Part shown: positions 1-6,329 of the stretch, one piece after another
Layout of the letters: each line of letters begins with the position of its first letter
Position numbering within the stretch: position 1 is the first letter of the stretch
NCBI RefSeq assembly: GCF_001552155.1
Contig: NZ_BCQQ01000055.1
Coordinates: 1-41,848, forward strand
Direction of reading: 5' to 3'
Length of the DNA stretch: 41,848 nucleotides
From: Actinomadura formosensis NBRC 14204
GTDB lineage: Bacteria; Actinomycetota; Actinomycetes; Streptosporangiales; Streptosporangiaceae
The notes under the pieces: generated by a model
The model's database searches: none
What the model was told of the DNA's origin: nothing
The model's input: the letters and a program-made list of their open reading frames with translations, nothing else
Program-made: the position numbers and the translations under genes

Positions 1-859
1 GGGCGCTGGACCGCAGCGGCACCGGCTCGCCCGCCGGTCGCGGCAGGCCGGGACGTTCCAGCAGCGCGACGAGCATGGCGCGCAGGTGCACGCGCGCCAG
101 CCGCGCGCCCAGGCAGGCGCGGCGCCCGAACCCGAAGCACAGGTGCGGCCAGGCGCCCTGGAGGAAGCGGTCCGCGACGAACCGCCCGGGCTCGGGATAC
201 ACCTCCTCGTCGTGGTTCGCGGACACGAGCCACAGCGTGACCTGCTCACCGGCCAGCAGCGGCACACCGCCGATGACCGTCCCGCGCCGGACGGTCCGCC
301 ACACCTGGAGCACCGGCGTCCACCAGCGCAGCATCTCCTCCACGGCGCTGTCGACGAGCTTGTCGTCGGCCCGCTCCTCCCGCAGCCGGACGTACTCGGC
401 GGGATGGCGCAGCAGCGCGTACAGGCCGCCGGCCAGGGTGTTGCGCAGCGTTTCGGGCAGGTCGCGGGCGACCTCTCCGACGAAGTCCACCGGTTCCCGG
501 GACGGGATGCGGGCGAGCATGGCCCGCGCCGGAGGATCCATGTCGATGAGGGCCGCGTCGTGCGCATCGTCCGGGCCCGCATCGTCGCGGAACGCGTCCG
601 CGTCGCTCGCCGGGCCGTGCAGGATGCCGTCCGCCTGCGGCGAGAACAGTTCGGGATGCACGAGGGCGTGGTGGACGTCGGCGTAGCGCAGCACGGCCCA
701 GGCGCCCGGCCGTCCCGCGGTGCGTCCGTCCAGCCACACCACCGGTGTCCGCGCCCGCAGCCGTTCAAGCCGGTCATGGGGGACCCCGCGGGCATAGGTG
801 TCCGCGCAGTCGAGGGCCCAGGCGTCGGAGATCGGTGGCGCGCCTCGCCGTTGCGGCAT
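1..859 (-). CDS. Cytochrome P450, internally shortened; 3' end beyond the left edge
   Basis: Haem-thiolate monooxygenase fold. The haem loop FGFGRRACLG is present with the ligand at C249, and the K-helix ExxR is E175-R178, followed by an intact region between them. The ATG at 859 has AGGAGG six bases upstream. The N-terminal half is abnormal: the conserved DMDPP (about residue 107) normally lies some 140-150 residues before the I-helix, but here only 28 residues separate D108 from ETLRNTLAGG (136), the piece that normally follows the AGxET motif. The usual HxxxR stretch and the oxygen-binding AGxET motif are therefore missing, while the reading frame stays open. The wording is closest to bacterial CYP124/125-like enzymes (inference). 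It may be a non-functional relic or a specialised haem protein; the P450 fold is sure, activity is not. Confidence 0.85.
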   Translation of the reverse strand, partial: MPQRRGAPPISDAWALDCADTYARGVPHDRLERLRARTPVVWLDGRTAGRPGAWAVLRYADVHHALVHPELFSPQADGILHGPASDADAFRDDAGPDDAHDAALIDMDPPARAMLARIPSREPVDFVGEVARDLPETLRNTLAGGLYALLRHPAEYVRLREERADDKLVDSAVEEMLRWWTPVLQVWRTVRRGTVIGGVPLLAGEQVTLWLVSANHDEEVYPEPGRFVADRFLQGAWPHLCFGFGRRACLGARLARVHLRAMLVALLERPGLPRPAGEPVPLRSSA

Positions 860-953
860 GGGAGACCTCCTCTCCGAGGCAGACGCTAACGCGTCCCGGC
901 CGAACCATGAAGGGCCGGATTCGGCCGTCCCGGACAGTGTCGCCTGTCGGTCC

Positions 954-965
954 GGGGGCGCCCCC
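954..965. repeat. GC-rich palindrome in the P450 upstream region
   Basis: GGGGGCGCCCCC is a perfect 12-bp palindrome inside a longer GC-rich block that continues TGGAACCCCCG. Similar blocks are common between actinomycete genes as REP-like elements or terminators; that comparison is from memory. The stretch from the P450 start to about 1140 otherwise contains only G/T-rich sequence and no supported gene. Confidence 0.35.
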
Positions 966-1141
966 TGGAACCCCCGTACGGCGAGCCGGGCGGGGGGTGG
1001 GGTGTGGCGCGTCCAGCTTGGGGTGGTGTGGCGGGTAACAAAGGGGTTGCTTCTGGGGTGGGTGGGGGTGATGGGGCCTGGGAGGTAGATCAACTTGGGT
1101 AAGGTTTGACCTGCGTATCTGGGGGTTGAAGGGGTGCGGGG

Positions 1142-1294
1142 TTGAACCGCAAGAGGCTCGGTCTGCTGGCCGTCGCGTTCATTCTGGTCGTCGGTGTGTT
1201 GGAAGTCGCGGTCCTGCGGATCGGGTCGCTGGAGTTCCCGGTGCCGCCCGGCTCACAGCATCCGGCCGTCGCCGACAATCCGGGTGAGCACTAG
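1142..1294 (+). CDS. Small ORF with a signal-anchor-like N-terminus
   Basis: A TTG at 1142, eight bases after GAAGGGG, opens a 50-codon frame. The peptide begins NRKRLGLL, has one hydrophobic segment (about residues 6-22) after a basic start, then a short Pro-rich polar tail. It looks like the beginning of a secreted or anchored protein that stops early, so it may be a gene fragment rather than a true small gene. Its 3' end overlaps a fragment on the other strand. Confidence 0.3.
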   Translation: MNRKRLGLLAVAFILVVGVLEVAVLRIGSLEFPVPPGSQHPAVADNPGEH

Positions 1295-1480
1295 TTCCGT
1301 GTCGACGCCGGAGCGGTCGCCGGTGTTCGGCTCGTCCGTCAGGTGCCAGCCGTAGACCCTCGGGTCGTGCCCGAACTGCCGGACGGCCCGTTCTGCCGGG
1401 TCGCCATCCGCCGCTCCCTCCAGGGGGCTGAGCTGCACCGGCATCACCAACGCCTGGAACGCCCGCGTTTGGGGCCAATG
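1253..1480 (-). pseudogene. Fragment resembling a glycoside-hydrolase-like protein
   Basis: About 75 codons read on the minus strand include VRQFGHDPRVYGWHLTDEPN, a pattern typical of the catalytic-barrel strand of secreted glycosidase-like proteins (xxDPRVYGWxLxDEP). The frame has no convincing start, overlaps the regulator's upstream region, and stops at 1253 soon after the motif, where relatives should continue. I infer a remnant truncated at both ends. The family match is from pattern memory only. Confidence 0.35.
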
Positions 1481-1516
1481 TGCGAAAGAATGGGGGTGGC
1501 CGAGCGAGGAGGCGTT

Positions 1517-2128
1517 TTGAACGGCGATGCGCGGTTCACCGTCACGCGGACGCTGAGCAAGGATCAGCAGGCGCGCCGGGAGCGGCTGATCGAGTCGGCG
1601 CGGGAACTCGCGCTGGAGGGCGGCTACCCGGCCGTCACCATGCACGACGTGGCGGACCGGGCCGGGGTCGCCCGCGCGACGGTCTACCGGTACTTCGCCA
1701 CCAAGGACCACCTGCTCACCGAGGTCGCGTCGGCGTGGGCGCACCACGTCACCGACGACATCGACGCGCTCGCGGTCGGTGACACCCCGCTGGAGCGGCT
1801 GACCGCGCTGCTGGAGCGCATCGTCCACGTGGCGGCGCGGGAGCCCACCCTCACGTCCGCGATCATCCAGGCGGTGACCTCGGACGACTCCAGCGTGGAC
1901 GAGGCCCGCACCGTGCTGTTCCTGTTCCTGCGGGACCGGCTCTCGACGGCGATCGGCGACCCGGTGCCCGAGCGGGACGAGGTCGAGATCGTCCTCGGGC
2001 ACATCCTGCTCGCCGCGCTGATCAGCCTGGCCTCGCTGCGGCAGCCGGTCGAGGAGGTCGCCGCGATGGTGCGGACGGCCGGACGCCTGGTGCTGGCGGG
2101 CGCGCTGTCCACCACCGCGCGCACCTGA
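1517..2128 (+). CDS. TetR-family regulator, KstR-like
   Basis: One-component repressor of about 203 residues. The N-terminal helix-turn-helix includes TMHDVADRAGVARATVYRYF and is followed by the usual TKDHLL; an all-helical ligand and dimer domain fills the rest. Order and spacing resemble mycobacterial KstR, the cholesterol-catabolism repressor, which also has RRxRIL...GGYxAVxMxxVADRA; this is inferred by eye. I chose the TTG at 1517 because GAGGAGG lies just upstream and about 20 residues then precede the HTH. ATG codons at 1478 and 1490 are in-frame alternatives with poor ribosome sites. It is separated from the P450 by the degraded patch and shares the 2128-2196 gap with the LysE gene. 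Confidence 0.85.
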   Translation: MNGDARFTVTRTLSKDQQARRERLIESARELALEGGYPAVTMHDVADRAGVARATVYRYFATKDHLLTEVASAWAHHVTDDIDALAVGDTPLERLTALLERIVHVAAREPTLTSAIIQAVTSDDSSVDEARTVLFLFLRDRLSTAIGDPVPERDEVEIVLGHILLAALISLASLRQPVEEVAAMVRTAGRLVLAGALSTTART

Positions 2129-2130
2129 TT

Positions 2131-2195
2131 GGTCCATGTTCCAGCGGATCGATTGGACCTTTGGTGAGGTCCATCGCCGTCCGTAGCGTTCTGGC
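2131..2195 (+). promoter_or_regulatory. Promoter and GGTCCA/TGGACC half-sites before the LysE gene
   Basis: Three six-base half-sites alternate in orientation: GGTCCA 2131-2136, TGGACC 2154-2159 and GGTCCA 2168-2173. The last two form a perfect inverted repeat with an 8-bp spacer that overlaps the promoter. -35 TTGGTG (2161-2166), a 17-bp spacer and -10 TAGCGT (2184-2189) end six bases before the GTG, implying a leaderless transcript. The binding protein is not identified. Confidence 0.5.
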
Positions 2196-2825
2196 GTGAC
2201 GAACCCTCTGCTGTTCCTGCTGGCCGCGTTCACGCTGGTCGCCATCCCGGGCCCGAACCACCTCTACATCACCACGCGCAGCATCGGTGAGGGCCGCCGT
2301 GCCGGCGTCGTCTCCGTGCTCGGCGTCGAGACCGGCACGCTCGTCCACATCGCCGCCGCCTCGGCCGGGCTGTCCGCCGTCGTCGCCGCGTCCGCGGCCG
2401 CCTTCGGATTCCTCCGCTACGCCGGTGCCGCATACCTCGTCTACCTCGCGTACCGGACGTTGCGCAGCCGCCAGGACCTCGGCGAGATGGACCTGAAGCC
2501 GCAGCCGCTCCACCGCGTCTACCTGGACGGCGTGCTCGTGAACGTCCTCAACCCGAAGGTCGTGCTGTTCTTCCTGGCGTTCCTGCCGCAGTTCGCCGAC
2601 CAGGACGCGGGCGCGGTGCCGCTGCAGATCGCCGTGATGGGCCTGGCCACCGCGCTGATCGGCCTGCTCGGCGACCTCGGCTACGCGCTCGCCGCCGGCT
2701 CGATCGGCTCGTGGCTGCGGGCCCGTCCCGTCTTCCGGCGGCGGCAGCGGTACCTGACGGGCCTGATCTACCTCGGCCTCGGCGCCGTCGCCGTGTTCGC
2801 CGGGCCGAGCGCCCGCCGCGCCTGA
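2196..2825 (+). CDS. LysE/RhtB-family amino-acid exporter
   Basis: 209-residue inner-membrane protein with about six hydrophobic segments. The N-terminus carries the family hallmark AIPGPNHLYITTRSIGEGRRAG, and the middle has the second conserved motif NVLNPKVVLFFLAFLPQF. Members export lysine, arginine, threonine, homoserine lactones or other small metabolites by proton exchange; the substrate here cannot be told. The GTG start lies six bases after a -10 box, so translation probably begins at the mRNA 5' end. The gene stands alone between two TetR regulators, either of which might control it. Confidence 0.9.
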   Translation: MTNPLLFLLAAFTLVAIPGPNHLYITTRSIGEGRRAGVVSVLGVETGTLVHIAAASAGLSAVVAASAAAFGFLRYAGAAYLVYLAYRTLRSRQDLGEMDLKPQPLHRVYLDGVLVNVLNPKVVLFFLAFLPQFADQDAGAVPLQIAVMGLATALIGLLGDLGYALAAGSIGSWLRARPVFRRRQRYLTGLIYLGLGAVAVFAGPSARRA

Positions 2826-2884
2826 CCCGCCGCCCGGCCGGCGCGCGCCGGAGGCCGCTGCGGGCGCACCGGCTCCGCGCGTGA

Positions 2885-2931
2885 TCAATCAAGCGATTGA
2901 CCGAATGCGGGCCGCCGCCTAGCGTGAGGGT
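2885..2931 (+). promoter_or_regulatory. Palindromic operator overlapping a leaderless promoter
   Basis: TCAATC-AAGC-GATTGA is a perfect inverted repeat (2885-2900). Its right arm overlaps -35 TTGACC (2897-2902). A 17-bp spacer leads to -10 TAGCGT (2920-2925), which ends six bases before the ATG. This is a near-consensus housekeeping promoter with a repressor site across the -35, most simply the autoregulatory site of the TetR protein encoded next. Confidence 0.7.
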
Positions 2932-3540
2932 ATGACCGGCAACGAATCGGGTCGGGAGCGGATCCTGGACGTGGCCACCCGGCTGTTCGCCGCGCTCGGC
3001 TACGACGGGACGTCCACCCGGATGATCGCCGAGGCGGCCGGGCTCAACGTCGCCACCGTCGCCTACCACGTCGGCGGCAAGCGCGATCTGTACCTCGCCG
3101 TGATGGAACGTGCCCACCTGGCCGAACGTGCGGCCCTGGAGGGCGCGCTCGCCAAGATCACCTTCGATGCGGAGGGCATCCTCACCCTCCTCGACGCCTA
3201 CATCGACTTCTGCCTGTCGCGGCCGGAGATCCCGGCACTGTGGATGCACCGCTGGCTGTCGGACGCCAGCGACGTCGCCCACCTGGAGGAACAGTACGTC
3301 CGGCCGTTGATGGAGATTGTCGTCGACGCGGCCCGCAAGGTCGTCCCCGACGGCATCGACATCGAATACGCCGTGTGGACGGTCATCTGGTCCACCCACG
3401 GGTTCGGGTGCGGCGGTGTCCTGAGCGTCGACGGGCAGCGCCGCGGCCGGGAGGATCCGGACGCCGTCGCGCGGTTCCGCAGCCACATGCGCCGCACCGT
3501 CGCGCTGGGGCTGGGGCTCACCGACCGGCTCGCCGGATGA
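2932..3540 (+). CDS. TetR-family regulator of the MFS/S1P-lyase-like operon
   Basis: 202-residue repressor. The HTH (about residues 9-55) reads RILDVATRLF...TSTRMIAEAAGLNVATVAYHVGGKRDLY; the C-terminal half contains a Trp/Cys-rich helix (WMHRWLSD, WSTHGFGCGG) likely lining a hydrophobic ligand pocket. First gene of a three-gene operon: its TGA overlaps the transporter ATG as ATGA, and that gene overlaps the PLP-lyase gene. Together with the palindrome over its promoter, this argues for local autoregulation relieved by a substrate of the operon. The ligand is unknown. Confidence 0.88.
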   Translation: MTGNESGRERILDVATRLFAALGYDGTSTRMIAEAAGLNVATVAYHVGGKRDLYLAVMERAHLAERAALEGALAKITFDAEGILTLLDAYIDFCLSRPEIPALWMHRWLSDASDVAHLEEQYVRPLMEIVVDAARKVVPDGIDIEYAVWTVIWSTHGFGCGGVLSVDGQRRGREDPDAVARFRSHMRRTVALGLGLTDRLAG

Positions 3541-4877
3541 CGACGGCGCTGCCCCGGCGGCGGCTTCTCGGCTACGGCGTCGGCTCGGTCGGCACGGGCG
3601 TGTTCTCCGCCGTTCCCGGCCTGCTGCTCCTGTACTACCTGACCGATGTCCTCGGTGTCTCCGCCGCGGTCGCCGGGGCCGTCCTCGTCGTGCCGAAGGC
3701 GTGGGACGTCCTGCTGAACCCGATCGTGGGCGCGGCCAGTGACCGCGAGGCCGTCCGGACCGGCCGCCGCACCCGGCTGCTGCTGCTCGGCGCCGGCACG
3801 CTGCCGTTCCTGTTCGCCGCCATGTTCGCCGTGCCCGCCGATTCGCCGGGGCTCGCCGCCGCCTGGGCCGGGGTCGCGTTCCTGCTGGCCGCGAGCGCGT
3901 TCGCCTGTTTCCAGGTGCCGTACGTGGCGCTGCCCGCCGAGATCTCCGCCGACCCGTCCGAGCGCGGGCGCGCCATGGCGTGGCGCGTCGTCTGCCTGAC
4001 GCTCGGCATCCTCGTCGCGGGCGGTGTCGCGCCCGCCCTCACCGACGCCGCGGGCGGCGGACGCGCGGGATACGCCCTGATGGGCGGCGTGATCGGGCTC
4101 GTGATGGGCACCGCGATGGTGGCGAGCACGCTGGCGAACCGGTGGATCGCCTCCCGTCCCGGGCCCCGCCCGCTGGGGCTCGCCGCGGCGCTGCGGACCG
4201 CACGCGGCAACCGGCCGTTCTTCATGCTGCTCGGCGCGTACGTCTCGCACACCCTCGCCGTCGCGATCATGCTCGCGGGGGCGCCCTACGTCGCGGCGTA
4301 CCGGCTGGACGACTACGGGCTGACCTCGGCGATGTTCGTCTGCATGGTCGGGCCGAGCGCGTTCGCGGTGCCGCTGTGGCGACGGCTGGCCCGCCGGTAC
4401 GGGCTGGTCGGGTGCTATGTGGCGGCGCTGGTGCTGTTCTGCGCGGCGACCGTCGCGCTGTTCCCCCTGATCACGTCGCCGGTGGGCGTGCTGCTGCTCA
4501 GCGCCCTGATCGGGGTCTGCTACGCGGCCGTCCAGTTGCTGCCGCTGTCCCTGCTGCCGGAGACCGTGCACGCCGATACCGGACGTACCGGGCATGCCCA
4601 GTCCGGGGCGTTCACCGGACTGTGGACCGCCGCCGAAACAGGCGCGCTGGCCCTCGGACCCGGGATTTTCGCGCTGATCCTCGCCGCGTCGTCGTTCAGT
4701 TCGTCCGATTTCGAGACTCCCGTCGTCCAGCCGGACTCGGCGCTGACCGGGATGTCCGCCGGGTTCACCTTCGCCCCGGCGGCGCTGCTGCTGCTCAGCG
4801 TTCCCCTGCTGCTGGCGTACCGCCGGCTCGCCGCTCTCCACCGCCGCCCCGAGGAAGCACGGGAACATGCCGTCTGA
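3537..4877 (+). CDS. MFS transporter of the MelB/GPH type
   Basis: About 446 residues with some 12 membrane segments. The early segment YYLTDVLGVSAAVAG...VPKAWDVLLNPIVGAASDR is characteristic of the glycoside-pentoside-hexuronide (MelB) branch, including the D-x-x-x-NPxxG-x-x-SDR pattern. That branch also contains animal MFSD2A/B, which carry lysophospholipids and sphingosine-1-phosphate. The start at 3537 overlaps the TetR stop by four bases, and the stop lies inside the next gene, so all three are probably translationally coupled. A sugar-cation symporter is the default reading; the adjacent S1P-lyase-like enzyme makes a lipid-like amphiphile an attractive alternative (inference). Confidence 0.85.
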   Translation: MTTALPRRRLLGYGVGSVGTGVFSAVPGLLLLYYLTDVLGVSAAVAGAVLVVPKAWDVLLNPIVGAASDREAVRTGRRTRLLLLGAGTLPFLFAAMFAVPADSPGLAAAWAGVAFLLAASAFACFQVPYVALPAEISADPSERGRAMAWRVVCLTLGILVAGGVAPALTDAAGGGRAGYALMGGVIGLVMGTAMVASTLANRWIASRPGPRPLGLAAALRTARGNRPFFMLLGAYVSHTLAVAIMLAGAPYVAAYRLDDYGLTSAMFVCMVGPSAFAVPLWRRLARRYGLVGCYVAALVLFCAATVALFPLITSPVGVLLLSALIGVCYAAVQLLPLSLLPETVHADTGRTGHAQSGAFTGLWTAAETGALALGPGIFALILAASSFSSSDFETPVVQPDSALTGMSAGFTFAPAALLLLSVPLLLAYRRLAALHRRPEEAREHAV

Positions 4878-6303
4878 CACCCCCTCCGCCGTGCTCGCCG
4901 AAGAGGGCCGCCCGGCCGCCGAACTGCTCGCCGAACTCGCCCGGCTGCGGGAGGCGGACCTGCCCGTGCGCGGCGGCCAGGTCACCGCCTACGTCTACGA
5001 CACCGGACGCGAGGCCGTGCACGACCTCGCCGCCACCGCCTACCGGGAGATGCTGGAGGTCAACTGCCTCGACCCGACCGCGTTCCCCAGCATCGTCGCG
5101 CTGGAACGGCAGATCATCGGGTCCGTCGCGGCCGAGCTCGGCGGTGGTTCCGGTGTTTTCACCAGCGGCGGCACCGAGTCGATCATGCTGGCGGTGAAGG
5201 CGGCGCGGGACGTCCACCCGGTGGAGGGACGGGCCCAGATCGTGCTGCCGACGACGGCGCACCCCGCGTTCCACAAGGCCGCGCACTACCTGGGCATGGA
5301 CGTCGTGCACGTGCCGGTGGACGCCGCGTATCGCGCCGACCCCGCCGCGACCGCCGCCGCGCTGACCGCCCGCACCGCCCTCGTCGTCGTTTCGGCCCCC
5401 TCCTATCCCCAGGGCGTCATGGACCCGGTCCCGGAGATCGCGGCGCTCGCCGCGTCCGCCGGCGTCCCCTGCCATGTGGACGCGTGCGTCGGCGGCTGGG
5501 TCCTGCCCTGGCTGCGGGACGCGGGACGCGACGTCCCGCCGTTCGACCTGTCCGTGCCCGGGGTGACGTCCCTCTCCTGCGACCTGCACAAATACGGGTA
5601 CGCACCGAAGGGGGCGTCGGTCGTGCTGTTCGCGGACGAGGCGCTGCGCCGGCATGCCTACTTCGCGTCCGCGCAATGGCCCGGCTACACCGTCATCAAC
5701 GCGACCGTCCAGAGCAGCAAGAGCGCCGGCCCGCTCGGCGCCGCGTGGGCGACGCTGAACGCGGTCGGCGCACGGGGCTACCGCGACCTCGCCGAGAACG
5801 CGATGCGGGCGGCGGAACGTCTCATCGCGGGCGTCGCGTCCATCCCCGGTCTGCGGGTCCTCGGCGAACCCGTCGCGCCGCTCGTCGCCGTCGCGTCGTC
5901 CGACCCCGCGCTGGATGTGTTCGTCATCGCCGACGAGGCCCGCCGGCGCGGCTGGTTCTTCCAGCCGCAGCTCTCCTACCAGGGCATCCCGCCGAACCTG
6001 CATTTCACGCTGACCGGCGTCAGCGACGTCGGCGCGCTCCTTGCGGCGCTGACCGACGCCACGAAGGCCGCCCGCGCCGCCGGGCCGCCGGGCGTCCCGT
6101 CCGGACTGGTCGAGGCGCTCGCCGACCTCGACCTCGACAGCCTCGACGACGCGGGTTTCGCCGAACTCCTCGCCTCCGTCGGCGTCGACCTCGCCGGCGG
6201 CGGCGAACCCGAGATGGCCGTCGTCAACACCATCCTGGACGGTCTGCCGCCCGCCACCCGCGAGGCCCTGCTGATCCGCTTCCTGTCGGCCCTCTACGCC
6301 TGA
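4867..6303 (+). CDS. Sphingosine-1-phosphate-lyase-like PLP enzyme
   Basis: 478-residue fold-type I PLP protein. Motifs in order: phosphate-binding TSGGTESI (99-106), AHPAFHKAAHYLG, SAPSYPQGVMDP (177-187), cofactor-pairing aspartate in HVDACVGG (D205), VPGVTSLSCDLHKYGYAPKG with Schiff-base K242, then WPGYTVINATVQSSKSAGPLG. This sequence follows eukaryotic SGPL1/Dpl1 and bacterial S1P lyases, which cleave phosphorylated sphingoid bases to phosphoethanolamine and a fatty aldehyde. There is no N-terminal membrane anchor, as in soluble bacterial homologues. A C-terminal extension (about 400-478) is Ala/Leu/Asp-rich and unassigned. A group II decarboxylase is the alternative. Last gene of the TetR-MFS operon, overlapping the MFS gene by 11 bases. 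Confidence 0.87.
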   Translation: MPSDTPSAVLAEEGRPAAELLAELARLREADLPVRGGQVTAYVYDTGREAVHDLAATAYREMLEVNCLDPTAFPSIVALERQIIGSVAAELGGGSGVFTSGGTESIMLAVKAARDVHPVEGRAQIVLPTTAHPAFHKAAHYLGMDVVHVPVDAAYRADPAATAAALTARTALVVVSAPSYPQGVMDPVPEIAALAASAGVPCHVDACVGGWVLPWLRDAGRDVPPFDLSVPGVTSLSCDLHKYGYAPKGASVVLFADEALRRHAYFASAQWPGYTVINATVQSSKSAGPLGAAWATLNAVGARGYRDLAENAMRAAERLIAGVASIPGLRVLGEPVAPLVAVASSDPALDVFVIADEARRRGWFFQPQLSYQGIPPNLHFTLTGVSDVGALLAALTDATKAARAAGPPGVPSGLVEALADLDLDSLDDAGFAELLASVGVDLAGGGEPEMAVVNTILDGLPPATREALLIRFLSALYA

Positions 6304-6329
6304 GCGGGCCGCGCCCGGGTCCGCTACGT

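Noticed and set aside
86..889. Long plus-strand frames over the left end
   Set aside because: They are antisense shadows of the P450 reading frame, rich in Arg/Pro/Gly and lacking any motif; the minus strand has the haem loop.
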